A DNA stretch of 64,000 nucleotides from Crambe crambe (taxonomy: Eukaryota > Porifera > Demospongiae > Poecilosclerida > Crambeidae). This document shows positions 34,621-48,485 of the stretch, piece after piece; positions within the stretch are counted from its first letter, which is position 1; every line of letters begins with the position of its first letter. The translations under genes were made by a program, and so were the position numbers. The notes under the pieces were generated by a model. It saw nothing but the letters and a program-made list of their open reading frames with translations. It was not told the origin of the DNA and did not search any database. The stretch lies in assembly GCA_963924555.1 (NCBI GenBank), contig OZ004586.1, forward strand, positions 3,368,501-3,432,500, read 5' to 3'.

Positions 34621-37600
34621 TTAAATATTTTGAAAATTTGCGTAAGTATCAAATGAGTCCAAGAATTTAAGTGTGGCATCAAATAAGGTCTTGTAATTTG
34701 CCTGCATAATGAATGATTGTATCTCCATAAAGAGGTAATTACAATACATTGATGACTCACCAGAGTGGGCACAGCCCCTGGTTTCTGGACGCGGAGAGCC
34801 TTGACCACTTGGAAGACATCCACCACTCCCTCTGTCTTGCATCGGTCAATGATGGTGGCTATGGCACAGAACATCCCACTCCTGGTCACTGTGTCACTAC
34901 ATCATACAATATTAGTTCATTGTAGCTATAGTCATAACACATTAGCTAGCTTTTGCATGTATTGACCATATTGGATGTTTGTTTATTTGAATGCTGTGGT
35001 TCTGAAAGATTACACAATAGAGGACCATTAGCTACCTCATAGCTAACCATGTGATATCCCTTACCAATTTCTATTGTGTGGTAATGGTCATCATTTAAAA
35101 AAGTGCATGGTTTGTCAGGGTCATGTGATTGGCTACCTGCAGTGTATGAATACAGGTTTATTTCCTGTCTTCCTCTGGATTTTAGAGAGCTCCTCCACGA
35201 CATTCACCACACTCTTGAGGTTGGAACACACTCCATCTGGTCTCCAGCAAGTTATATGGAACTGAATCACTTGGTGGGTCTTTTTGGTCTAAATATAAAA
35301 TATATCAGATAACAATGTCTCCAACTCTTAATCTTTTGCTGCCTGAAATTATGAAAAATCCCTCCCTCCCTCCCTCCCTCCCTCTCTCTGATGTGAAATA
35401 ATATTATTGATAATGCTAGACAACTAGCTACCTTATTTTGTAAGATCTCAAGTGTTCTGATGGTGAACCCACTCAACTCCTCCTGATTAATCAGATCCAC
35501 TATGAACTCCCCAAATTGAGCCACTTGTCCCTCCACTGGCCAGTACTGACAACTACTCTCCTGTAAATTAAAATCCACATAATGTACTTAATTACTTGCT
35601 TCATGTATTGGCATGTGAATACCTCTGACTCATAGCTATAACTATTATTGTTAACCTAATACATACATATGTGCTGTCTGGGGCTACAGGCATGAGTTTA
35701 CAATGCACTGCATGAGCTTACTGATGCATGCATACCCATAGCAACAGTAGTCTTAATTGCTAGACTACTCTCAACAAACTAAAATTTATTAATGGCTATA
35801 CAGTTACTAGTTGTAGAAAAGAAAGGCAAGACAACTTTATGGAGTTATGCATTATTGGCATGGATATGGTATCTACCAGTTATGTATACACACCATTCCA
35901 TTTTCAATAAGATCAGACAACATGATGACTGCTCCACACTTCCTATCACAGATGACTTTCCACATGTTTCTGACGGTGGAGGGCATTGGACCCTCTGCTA
36001 TGATGTAAGCCTTCTTTTGCTTATAGGCCTATTATGATATATTAAGCTGAAATATACAGTACTAAGATGAAAATTATTGTAGAAAACTCCCTCACTCCTT
36101 AATAATACGTATCTGAGATGTGATTAGCAATGTTAGGACGAAGTAATAATTCTACCACACTACTTGCCCTAATGAGCTTACATTGGCAGCAACAGCATGT
36201 ATGTAGTCAGGATACTCTCCACTCAATATCACACGGTGCTTATCAGCTACGTACATGTGAAGAATTTTATGTCACATTGTATTACAGTTACATGTTAAAT
36301 AATTACAAGGTAGGAAATCTTTGAGGCGATTCTTATCTGAATGTTGGAGTGCAGCAGTGCATATGACATCACTCTTTTTAGGTGATACGAGATCCAATAC
36401 CTGTAAAATGTAACAGCATTGTTTTAGTCTTGTGTGGTCAAGAACTCTCTCTGAACCTTGAATTGCGTCTCAAGTTTTGTTAAGTTGTCTTCCTTGTTCT
36501 TCTTGTTTATTTTCATCAGTGTGGATCTGAGGTTAGTGGCATTTATCTCAGTGTCCCCGCACATCACTGACTCCAAGATAGCATCATGGATGAAAATGTA
36601 CTGCTCCTGTATGAGCAAGAAGAATTATTTTAGTGTATGGAATGATACATTTCATGTAGCATTTACGTATATTTAATGGATCTTACTGGAGTCTGGACCA
36701 TCTTCATACGCTGATGTCTCAGTTTATTGATGGTTCCTGCAACGTCCACTTTGTTTTCCTTCTTGACTTGTTCAAGAACAATATCAATACATATGAATGT
36801 CCCAGTTCTCCCCACTCCAGCACTGCATGCATGTATGTACGTACATAAAAGTTAACACACATGAATGTACCATTTCCCCCCTGCATGTATGTATTATGTT
36901 ATGGCATGAAAAATGTACCGTGTAACTACAATAGCTAGTTTTTTTCCCCTCATAATTAGTAGCTATCTCAGTAGCAAGTATAATATATCTAGCTACATAT
37001 ACTTACTCATATAAACATGTTATGTTACAATATGCAATGCCATTTACTAAATGAACAACCCTAAGTAGCTAACTCTTAGCTACATATACAAAGCAGGAAT
37101 GTTGCTTGTTGACATGCACATGAGAAATATTTGAATTTTGCTATTTTTAAAAGAACTCAAAAACAGATCTTCAGAAATTTTTAGTCCCATGAATGCCTCA
37201 GGACTCTAAAATACATAGTCTTTAAAGCATCATAGAATTTATACATGCATGCTTACCTGCAGTGTACTAGCATGGGGCCTCTTCTGCTCTTGTGCTGTGA
37301 GAGGATTCTGCGATGAAAGGATAACATTGAAGTGGCATATTCAGGCACTCCATGGTCAGGCCAGGACGTGAAGTGAAACTGCTTCAGTTTCCAACTTGCA
37401 GAACTTCCTTCTAACTGTTATATTCACAAGATATTATACTCAAGGACTATGGCTACAATCAATGTGTGTAGCTTTTCTCACAGTAACTTGCAGTGTCCTG
37501 ATGACATAGTCAGCAAACATCTGGTATTCCACCAGGGTGACCTTGAAGGGACCATAGTTCTTATTCCCACTGTCTGGCCAGTACTGCTCACATTTAACCT

Positions 37601-40556
37601 TGTTACCTTCCTTGATGTTGGTTACCATGACAATAGTTGGGGGTCTCTCCTGCCAAATCAGTCGCCAAAAGTCAACAAGCATGCAACTCTTAGGACCTTC
37701 ACAATTTGTTATGAAGTTATAATTAATTTTCACACAGCTAATATGGAGTGAAGTACCTTGTGTTGCAATGAACTTCAATATCTGCGAATATCCCTAATAA
37801 GTATCGATGAGTTCAACTTTACACTTTTTTTATTATAATAATAATTATTGCTTACTTCAACATAACATGCATTGATGAATTCTCCCTGGCAATCATCAAA
37901 TCCTGGAATAGCATTGAGCACTATGCGATTATGATCATCTACAGGAAACAAGTAGTAAAATACAATATACACTGTACAGAAATATTATAACTCACACACA
38001 GTGATGTTTGCAAATCGATTCAATTTTTTATTCTCCTTGAGCAATCCAATTGTTTTAGGATACTCATCACCACTGTCAAGACTCTATCATGGACACATTG
38101 ATATTCAGTAATTAAGACTCATGCTGTAAAATAAGTGATTACCTCATACTGATTCCTGAATCCTGCATCAGAGTGGGAATGATTCACTGCCACATACTCT
38201 CCAAAGTCTGTCACTGGAATAGGCATCAATTTGACTGTCTCCTCTTGAACAGGATCAACTTCCTCATTACTTGGCTTCACAGTAAGTTTTACTTCTCTTC
38301 CAGCTGTGCCACTTGGGTTCCTGGCCTGTAACTTGTAAACTCCACTGTGTTCGAGCTCAGCAGATGCTATGGAGAGAACACCACTTGGTTGAGCTGTATA
38401 GTCGGACCAACTTCAGCTTGACCTCTTCATGGTACCATTGTACTGTTCTTTCAACAAACCTGTATATTCCTCCATCATATTATTGATTGAATCAGGTGGT
38501 CTGAAACCACTTGCTATACCACTCTTATCAAATTCTCTGCTCTTTTTTCTATTGTAATTATATAGAGCCATAATAAGATTAGCTATAGTATTGATACTCA
38601 CACCCTCTCACCTTTTCTTTAGCCAGAATCCAAACAAAACACCAAACACAACCAAAAGAAAACCAATAGTAATAATAATGATTCCTCCAATTATTGGTCC
38701 AATTCGTGGTAGTGGAGTAGTTATAGGATTAGCTGAGCACAATAATTATGTATAAGACAGATCTATCTAGGATTTCGTGATTTTGACATACAAAAAAAAA
38801 AAACAAAAAAAAAAACAACAACCACAAATAGACAAAAAAAACTAAGGGAACAGGGAAGTCACACTACACCATGCAGATATTTATTAGATAGGATATTTGA
38901 GTAGATGTTGGTACATTGACTCACTTGGTGCTTCTAAGGTACTCTGATCAGGCTTATTAGCAGGTTCTCCTCGGCCTATTCTTGTGTAAGCAGTGACTGT
39001 AATGGCAGAGACTCTTGTTTGTGGAGTCAATGATGGGATAGTGAATGTGGTGCTCAAGTCTGAGGTGTTGACTCTGACAGTATTGTTGCCATTGACTGTG
39101 TAAGTGACTTCATAACTGATGATGACTCCATTAGGTTCTTGAGGAGGACTCCAAGTGAGTACAATGGAAGTGAAATTAAGAGTACCAACAAGGTTAGACA
39201 CAGGACCAGGAGCTATCAGGAATTATCAGTAAAAATCATTACTGTATAATAGCAACATAATAGTTACGTACTTTCTTCTTTTGTCAGAATACTGGTTACA
39301 TTAGAAAAGGGTCCAGTGCCATTATCATTGACTCCAGCAGCTCTAAAGGTGTAGTTTGTGTAAGGAGTGAGTCCACTAGCTGTGAAGGTCCTATTCACTA
39401 CCACATCAGGGATCAGAGTTCCTCCCACTTCTTGGAATTCCACTGTGTAGTTAGTGATTGGGCCATTGCGTTCACTGCATCTGATTTGTTTCCAGGACAC
39501 ACCAACACTTCTGGAAGTGGTAGAAGTAATGTTTATGCTGCGTGGAGAAGCAGAAGGCACTGTAGCATAGCAAACCATTGATATTAGCTAGCAGCTGTAA
39601 TATGCTAGCTAAGTGATTTCAGTGTATGGTCATACGTACCAGCTGCCTTTGTAGTGAACTCTACAGTTGGTGTCAGAGTAGCAGTAAATCCACTTGGTAA
39701 TATAACAGTAATGGTTACACTGTAAATACTGAATTCATGTAGGTTAGAAAAATCTACTGTGGAAATATCAGTGATCATCTTGGATTTGTAATCCTCAATT
39801 TCTTGACACAACTGCCTTGCACCAGTTACTCGTCTCAGTTCTACTCTATACTCATCCATTGGGAGACTGAATGGAGGCTGGGTCCAGGATATGGTCACAG
39901 ATGTGGCAGTTATTGATGAGAAAATGATACTTAATGGCCTGCTGAAATCTGATAGAACACTCATTAGTTACTCCTTGTACAAGTTACATTTCCTCACCTC
40001 TTACAGTGCCACTCACAGGTCCTACTACTATTGGAGTCCCATAAAGTGCAACCAGCCAATAAGTAACTGTACCAAGTGCCTGTCCTACTTCATGTTTAGA
40101 TACTCCAAATAGTGCTGTTATCCCAGCACTGAAGTCTGTAGGTCTTGTGTCACCTGTTATTATTAGGTATCCCTCACTAGGAGGATTGGGTGATGGTGTC
40201 CAGGAGACTCTCACTCTACTTATCCCAATCTGTCTAACCATGAGGTTGATAGGAGCTTGTTCTGCATGCATAACGTACAAACCAAATAATCTTGAGCACT
40301 ATAGTAGCTACCAAGGTTATACTTCCCATACCCTACCAGCCATACTGATAGCTAGTGGTGAAATGGGAGCATCATAACAACTGACTCATGCAACTAAGAT
40401 CTCTCGTATTCTGTACGTGGATTTTATTAATATGCATGATTAGTCATACAAGTATGTATCTAGTCATCATTTGTAGCCAGTGCACTCACCTTGACTCTGT
40501 ACATATAAGAGAGTGGTCACAAATCCAACAATTGGAAGTAGTACACAATTCAACAT
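34621..40556 (-). CDS. Receptor tyrosine phosphatase, FN3 x4, TM, half Ig, D1-D2
   Basis: Intact type 1 receptor, predicted 1111 aa (22 exons, summed length 3336 bp). Signal peptide 40490-40556, FN3a 39998-40261, FN3b 39640-39948, FN3c 39272-39559, FN3d 38925-39212, TM 38612-38732, juxtamembrane 38460-38548, half Ig 38143-38393. D1: 37996-38083, 37856-37938, 37757-37793, 37482-37696, 37257-37414, 36687-36822, 36457-36606, 36307-36400. D2: 36182-36246, 35894-36028, 35432-35560, 35137-35288, 34761-34896, 34621-34701. D1 has NRFANI, YDHNR, FIATQGP, the WPDHGVP acid loop, [10 protein letters not shown] and QTPEQY, so it should be active. D2 keeps Cys-x5-Arg but reads [10 protein letters not shown] with WRPDG, suggesting weak or regulatory function. 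FN3e is absent, and the Ig exon starts halfway through the domain. Acts at the plasma membrane; the ligand is unknown. Confidence 0.87.
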
Positions 40557-40986
40557 GGTAATCAATATTGCTAGCTACTGAAAGCTTACTGTGAAGAAAA
40601 CTGCTATGTTTACCACACTTCATTATTTATGTAATATAGCTGTATACTACATTGAATTCCAACAATGCAGTTAAATAAACATCCATTTAAAAAGTCACTG
40701 ATGAATGAACATTATTATTATAGTCATGTGACAGTGCAGTGTCCATCAATGAGTTTATTATATCTTGAGTATGCATGCCCTTTTATAGCTAGAGGTTTAG
40801 TATAATTATCATGGAAGCTCATTTGAGTACATGCATGTGTAAATGAACATAACTGTAATACACAATACCACAATACATAATTTAATAACTAATTCTCTGC
40901 CGATGGATGCATGAGATACATACAAAATATACAGTATGTCATTATGCATATCTACGACACAAAGAGTAGGCTGTAGCTACATAATT
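40557..40986. other. Short spacer between two phosphatase genes
   Basis: 430 bp between the start codon of one phosphatase gene and the stop codon of the next upstream one. It must hold the 3' end of one and the promoter of the other. No separate gene seen. Confidence 0.45.
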
Positions 40987-43900
40987 TTAAATGTTTTGAA
41001 AATTGGCATAAGTATCAAATGAATCCAAGAATTTAAGTGTGGCATCAAATAAGGTCTTGTAATTTGCCTGCATAATGAATGCTTGCATCTCCATAACCAG
41101 CTAGCTACTTAGTAGATCTTAATAACTCACCAGAGTGGGCACAGCCCCTGGTTTCTGGACACGGAGAGCCTTGACCACTTGGAAGACATCCACCACTCCC
41201 TCTGTCTTGCATCGGTCAATGATGGTGGCTATAGCACAGAACATCCCACTCCTGGTCACTGTGTCACTATAATATCATACAACATTAGTTCACTGTAGCT
41301 ATAGTCATAACACATTAGCTAGTTTTTGTATGGCCATAGAGTTGTTTTTTTTTGTTTGTTTGTTTGTTTGTTTGTTTGTTCTGGGGCCACTATACTACCT
41401 CATAACCATGTGATATCCCTTACCAATTTTTTGTGTGGTAAAGGTCATCATTTGAAAAGTGCATGGTTTATCAGTATCATGTGATTGGCTACCTGCAGTG
41501 TATGAATACAGGTTTGTTTCCTGTCTTCCTCTGGATTTTGGAGAGCTCCTCCACGACATCAACCACACTCTTGAGGTTGGAACACACTCCATCTGGTCTC
41601 CAGCATGTGATGTGGAACTGAGTAACTTGGTGGGTCTTTTTGGTCTAATATGACATAGTAGATCGGATAACAGTGCATATTTCCAACTCTTTTGATTTCT
41701 CAGTACTTTACTCCTATAAAATACTTGGTCAATTAACTTTTTTCGTTTAAGTATTTTCACCAAAAGTGCATCAAAATTACGTAGTAATGAAATTAAATAC
41801 TGATTCCATAAAGAAGGTTGGAGATTCTGTATGCTAGACGGCTACCTTATTTTGTAAGATGTCAAGTGTTCTGACAGTGAACCCATTCAATTCCTCCTGA
41901 TTAATCAGATAAACTTTGAACTCCCCAAATTGAGCCACTTGTCCCTCCACTGGCCAGTACTGGAAACTACTCTCCTGTAAATAATATTATTGGGGAATAT
42001 AGAATTGTAGGTAAATTAAATTATTGTGTTACATGTACATACTAATAGCAAAGTGTAATAATGTACCACCTAAAGCTACTTCTATGCATTTGTGTGAGTC
42101 TCAATCATGTAATAGATTGGCCCATATGCAGAGACTGGGTATGAGGCTATAATACACTGCATGAACTTACTAAACTGATTTGATTTATGCATATAATATA
42201 CTGATGGCAATGGGCATGGATATTATACATAATTATGTAGACTACTCTCCACATAAATTTCATTAAATTGCTGTACAATAAAAGCAAACAACTTTACCAG
42301 ATGGTGTTATGATAAATACAGCAGTTATAAAAAAATGAGGTCATATAAAAAGTAAACAAACAAGTGAAAGGAAAAAAAATTATGCTAAATATAAAGGCCA
42401 TAGCTATAGGGTTAGTCTGTATTTTTACCTATAGCAGTTTCTGTGAACAAAAATCAAAATTATGCTGCCTTCAATAATAATCCCTACATCACTGCCTAAA
42501 CCAAGCAACACTGACATAAACAATTAAAGCAGCTTGATGGGAGACAGTGATGTAGAAGGCAGCATAATTTTGATGTTTGTTCACAGAAACTGCTATAGGT
42601 AAAAGTACAGACTAACCCTACATGGTTTAGCATAATCTTTTTTTCCTTTTTATATGTATTAGCTATTGAATATATCCACCAGTTATGTATACACACCATT
42701 CCATTCTCAATAAGGTCGGACAACATGATGACTGCTCCACACTTCCTATCACAGATAACTTTCCACATATTTCTGACAGTTGAAGACATCGGGCCCTCTG
42801 CTATGATATAAGCCTTCTTTTGCTTATAAGCCTGCATACATGCATGCAATATAAGAGGATCAAAAATTGATCATGAGATTCTTGTCCATACAAGTGCTCT
42901 TAGCAGTTATATAAAACATTTATCCAGTTCTTTTCTCTCTATGAGGTAGCTTGTTATAGATTATACATAGAGTTAAGGAATGAATACTAGAAAGCAAAAT
43001 TGTTGGATATGCAAAGTTTGTTAATTTACTGTTCTGATCTATTGCATGCAGTATGCTATGAATAAGGCTATAATGAGCTTACATTGGCAGCAACAGCATG
43101 TATGTAGTCAGGATACTCTCCACTCAAAATCACACGGTGCTTATCAGCTACATGTGAATATTGTACCAATGTCATGACTGTTTTATATTAGAATTTTGAA
43201 TTTACATGGTAGGAAATCTTTGAGGCGATTCTTATTCGAGTGTTGGAGTGCAGCAGTGCATATGACATCACTCTGTTTAGGTGATACAAGATCCAATACC
43301 TGTAAAAGAGAATTATATACAGTTTGTTAAGTAGTCAAGAACTCTCTCTAGACCTTGAATTGTGTCTCAAGTTTCGTTGAGTTGTCTTCCATGTTCTTCC
43401 TGTTCATCTTTATCAGTGTGGATCTGAGGTTAGTGGCATTTATCTCAGTGTCCCCACACATCACTGACTCCAAGATTGCATCATGAATGAAAATGTATTG
43501 CTCCTTTATGAATAAGTATGTAGGTAAATTTTAGGATACTTATTTTGGAATGATAATTATTTTGGGGAAGGATATTAGTTTTGCTATAACTAATCATTTG
43601 TATAAGTATCCTAAGCCTTACTGGAGTCTGGACCATCTTCATTCGCTGATGCCTCAGTTTATTGATGGTCCCTGCAATGTCCACTTTGTTTTCCTTCTTG
43701 ACTTGTTCAAGAACAATATCAATACATATGAATGTACCAGTTCTCCCCACTCCAGCACTGTATGTATAAATGTTATGGTCGTATGTATATACGTATGTTA
43801 TGGTATAGACAGATGAATACCAGTTCTCCCCACTCAATGATGTAGATTAACTAACAATTTTTTTCTTCGTAGTATCTCAATAACAATGAAAAATGGGATG

Positions 43901-46900
43901 TATACATCCCTACAAATCTCAAATCTCAAATCTCAACAAATGTTTTTAGCTAAACTATCAATAATAACATGTTATGTTAGCTAAAACACAAACACAATGT
44001 ACTCTATGCTATTTTTACTAAATGAACAACCCTTAAGTAGCTAAGTCTTAGATATACGTAATATTATGATGTAGCTGCAGCGGCCCACAACACAGTATAG
44101 TCAAAATTTTGTCTCTAAAAGAACTCTGAATTGTTTAGTCTCATTTCTATAAAAAAATTTTTTAAAAACTGAAAAGCCTTAGAACCATTATGGTAACATT
44201 ACAGATGGCATTGGAATATCTACAAAGAAATCTATAGTGTGTTTGTGTGCCATTGTATAGTGGTGTTTGTTATTCATCATAGCTAGAAGAAACATGTAAC
44301 TCTTAGAAAAATCCCTAAGCACTACAGAAGCTTGTTGCCATTGTTATCAAAATTGCAGTTTCCAGGACTCAAACAGTCCATAAATCCATAGAGCACTTCA
44401 ACTAGAAGGCACTGGCCCCCAAAACATCATAGAATTTGTGCATGCATGCTTACCTGCAGTGTACTAGCATGGGACCTCTTCTGCTCTTGTGCTGTGAGAG
44501 GATCCTGCGATGAAAAGACAACATCGAAGTGGCATAATCAGGCACTCCATGGTCAGGCCAGGACGTGAAGTGAAACTGCTTCAATTTCCAAGGACGACTT
44601 GCTGAACTGCCTTCTAACTGTTATATAGATTTACTCAAGATGATGTAGCTACATGGCTACAGAATGAATCAATATGTGTAGCTTTTCTCACATTAACTTG
44701 CAGCGTCCTGATGACATAGTCAGCAAACATCTGGTATTCTACCAGGGTGACCTTGAAGGGACCATAATTCTTGCTCCCACTGTCTGGCCAATACTGTTCA
44801 CATTTGAGTTTGTTACCTTCCTTAATGTTGGTTACCATGACAATAGTTGGGGGTCTCTCCTGCCACATCAGTCGCCAAAAGTCGACAAGCATGCAAGTTT
44901 TAGGACCTTCACAATGTGAGCTTTTATGATTTCACTCTTAAAACTTAATACGTATGGGTGATACCTTGTGTTGCAATGAACTTTGATGGCTGTGAGTATC
45001 CCTAATGAAGTACATTATTTATTTATTTATTTTATTATTTTATTTATTTATTTATTTTACGTACTTCGACAAAACATGCATTGATGAATTCTCCCTGACA
45101 ATCATCAAAGCCTGGAATAGCATTGAGCACTATGCGATTATGATCGTCTGGAAGTGACAAATGATATGTACATATCATGGCTACGTTTTGTATTACTGTA
45201 CAACTTACACACAGTGATGTTTGCAAATCGATTCAACTTTTTGTTTTCCTTGAGCAATCCAATTGTTTTAGGATGCTCATCACCACTGTCAAGACTCTAT
45301 ATTTATTAATTCAAGTTCAATAATAGCATAGTATGTATGTAGATACCTCATACTGATTCCTGAATCCTGTGTCAGAGTGGGAATGGTTCACTGCCACATA
45401 CTCTCCAAAGTCTGTCACTGGAATAGGCATTAATTTGACCGTCTCCTTTTGAACAGGATCAACTTCCTCATTATCTGGCCTCATGGTAAGTTTTACTTCT
45501 CTTTCAGCTGTACCACTTGGGTTCCTGGCCTGTAACTTGTAGACTCCACTGTGTTTGAGCTCAGCAGACGCTATGGAGAGAACACCACTTGGTTGAATCT
45601 CCACTGCATAGTCAGACTTCAGCTCAATCCCTTCATGGTACCAAGTGAGGGTAGGCTCAGGATTCCCACTCACTGCAGTCTTGAATGTTACACTTTCACC
45701 TTCACTTAGATGCTTATCTGAAGGAAAGTCCACAATCACAGGACCTAGAATTATACGAACATATTATTTCCAAGACTGGAATGAAGTAGATGTATAATAG
45801 GCAGTGGCTTGATGTTGTTAGGGATAGTTAAGCATCATACTTCAACAATCTCAAGCTTACTACATTAATATCTCTACATTTGTTTACATTATGTTAAAAA
45901 AATATGTTTTAGATTTTATACTGTTCTTTCAGCAAACCTGTATATTCCTCCATCATGATCAGTGAATCAGGGATGAAGGAATTGCTTTTTTTATCACAAT
46001 TTCTTTTTTTTTCTCTATCGTATAAGTACAGCCAATAAATATTGTATACACATGACAATAATTATAATCATACCTCTTCTTCAGCCAGAATCCAAGCAAA
46101 ACTCCAAACACGACAAAAAGAAGAGCAATTATAATTCCTCCAGTTATTGGTCCAATGTGCCTCAGTGATCTGGGATTAGTAGCCATAGGACTAGCTGAAC
46201 ACAGTACATATACATTATAAGTATGAGACAGAGATTCCTATATTAATTATGTATCTTAATCATTTGGCTTACATGTCATCATAGTGCTAGCCATGGACAT
46301 CTGAGTAGATGTTGTAAATATAGGAGGTATAACTGCATCTGACCTTTCCCCCATTATAACTTCTCCATTAATTTCAGCTGTAGCAGCTACCTGAAACTGG
46401 TAATCTGTGATGTTCGATACAGTTAACTCTCCAATAACAACTGAGTTCATAGAGCTGGGAACAATGATGGATTCATTGACTTCTGTCTCATAATTCTCTG
46501 TCACATTAATAAAGTAGTAAACTGTGTAGTTTGTAATCATAGAGTTGTTAATAATCTCCCAGGAAACTCTGACTGAGGAATCAGACACAGACTCCACCTG
46601 TACATTTGTCACCTTGGCTATGGAAAGAAAATTGAAGAATAATATAGTGATGATTCTAGATTTGGTACACTGACTCACCTGGTGCTGCAAAGGTAGTCTG
46701 ATTCTGCAAATTAGCAGGTTCTCCTTGACCTATTCTTGTGTAAGCAGTGACTGTAATATCAGAGACTCTTGTTTGTGGAGTCAATGATGGGATAGTGAAT
46801 GTAGTGCTCAAGTCTGAGGTGTTGACTCTGACAGTATTGTTGCCATTGACTGTGTAAGTGACTTCATAACTGATGATGACTCCATTATGTTCTTGAGGAG

Positions 46901-48292
46901 GACTCCAAGTGAGTACAATGGAAGTGAACTTAGGAGTACCGGATAGGTTAGACACAGGACCAGGAGCTACACATAAAAGACACTAAGATTGTTGTTACAG
47001 TTATGGCTATCATTACTTTCTTCTTCTGTCAGAATACTAGTTACATCAAAGGGTCCAGTGCCATTGTCATTGACTCCAGCAACTCTGAAGGTGTAGTTTG
47101 TGTAAGGAGTGAGTCCACTAGCTGTGAAGGTCCTATTCATCACCACACCAGGGATCAGAGCCCCTCCCACTTCTTGGAATTCTACTGTGTAGTTAGTGAT
47201 TGGACCATTGCGTTCAATGCATCTGATTTGTGTCCAGGACACACTAACACTTCTGGAGGTAGTAGAGGAAGTGTTTATGTGTGGGGAAGCAGTAGGTGCT
47301 GGAGCAGAACAAAACATTAGCTTGATTATTAGCTATGTGATTTCAGTGTATGGTCATACCAGCTGCCTTTGTAGTGAACTCTACAGTTGGTGTCAGAGTA
47401 ACATTGAATCCACTTGGTAATGTAACAGTAATTTTAGTAGTGTAAATACTGAATTCCTGTAGGTTAGTAAACTCCACTGTGGAAATACCATTGGTCATCT
47501 TGGATCTGTGATCCTCAATTACTTGACACAACTGCCTTGCACCAGTTACTTGTCTCAGTTCTACTCTATATTCATCCATTGGGAGACTGAATGGAGGCTG
47601 GGTCCAGGATATGGTGACAGATGTGGCAGTTAGTGATGAGAAAGTGATATTTATCGGCCTGCTTAAATCTGATAGAACACTCATTAGTTACTGATTGTAC
47701 ATAATAAGTTACATTTCCTCACCTCTTACAGTGCCACTCACAGGTCCTACTACTATTGGAGTCTCGTAAAGTGCAACCAGCCAATAAGTAATTGTACGAG
47801 GTACCTGTCCTACATCACGACTAGATGTTCCAAATAGTACTGTTGAGCCAACACTGAAGTCTGTAGGTCTTGTGTCATCTGTTCTAATTAGGTATCCCCT
47901 ACTAGGAGGATTGGGTGGTGGTGTCCAGGAGACTCTCACTCTATCTATCCCAATCTGTCTAACCATGAGGTTAGTAGGAGCGTCTTCTGCATAGAATAAA
48001 TAGTCAAACACTACTAAAGTAAATAGCTGCTCTAGCATCCTATGAGCTATGAAATTGATGGTATAATATTATATGTAGAAACAATTGGCCTGAGATTTCT
48101 GTGCAAACAAAAATCTCCTGAATCATCATGCATGACTTACTCCAGGAAGTAGCTAGCTATGTACACTGCATTTTCTAGTTAGCTGGCTATCTGCTGATGT
48201 TAGAGTCTATACTTTATGCACTCACCTTGACTCTGTACATATAAGACAGAGGACACCAGTCCAATAGTTAGAAGTAGTACACCATTCAACAT
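40987..48292 (-). CDS. Receptor tyrosine phosphatase, FN3 x5, TM, cytoplasmic Ig, D1-D2
   Basis: The most complete member: 23 exons, 3816 bp, predicted 1271 aa. Signal peptide 48226-48292, FN3a 47723-47986, FN3b 47360-47668, FN3c 47017-47298, FN3d 46679-46966, FN3e 46273-46617, TM 46074-46194, juxtamembrane 45938-46014, Ig 45347-45744. D1: 45209-45296, 45065-45147, 44965-45001, 44692-44906, 44454-44617, 43622-43757, 43354-43503, 43206-43299. D2: 43083-43147, 42697-42831, 41846-41974, 41493-41644, 41131-41266, 40987-41067. The Ig exon encodes an I-set domain ([23 protein letters not shown]; the first cysteine of the usual pair is not seen) and lies after the membrane exon, so it is predicted cytoplasmic. 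D1 has WPDHGVP and [11 protein letters not shown]2 has [11 protein letters not shown] foldback element interrupts a D2 intron. Confidence 0.88.
41351..41380. repeat. (TTTG)n microsatellite
   Basis: About seven TTTG units in a D2 intron, where the paralogous intron has only TTTGTTTATTTG-like sequence. Confidence 0.9.
42355..42655. mobile_element. Foldback element in a D2 intron
   Basis: Arms of about 115 bp: ACAAGTGAAAGGAAAAAAAATTATGC...CTATAGCAGTTTCTGTGAACAAA...TGCTGCCTTC and its mirror. Loop about 60 bp. Half of the same element recurs at 52610-52745 in the intron of another receptor. Confidence 0.85.
45015..45058. repeat. (TTTA)n microsatellite
   Basis: Imperfect ATTT/TTTA tract in a D1 intron. 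Confidence 0.85.
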
Positions 48293-48485
48293 GACTATTT
48301 CTTGTTATATAATGTTGGTAGAGATAGTTAAGTGGTTAGCTATAGACTATAGATCAATATGCATGGTGGAAATAAAAATCATTTCCTGTTATTATAGCTA
48401 TACAATAATGTATATCAATGCATTATGGTTCTTACATACAGTAGCAAGTCGTATGTGTGTGAGTGCACATTGATTGATGGCTCAC

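Noticed and set aside
45938-46014. Apparent stop in the juxtamembrane exon of the complete phosphatase
   Set aside because: Counting nine A bases after the acceptor places the exon in frame to EEYT; total gene length is then divisible by three.
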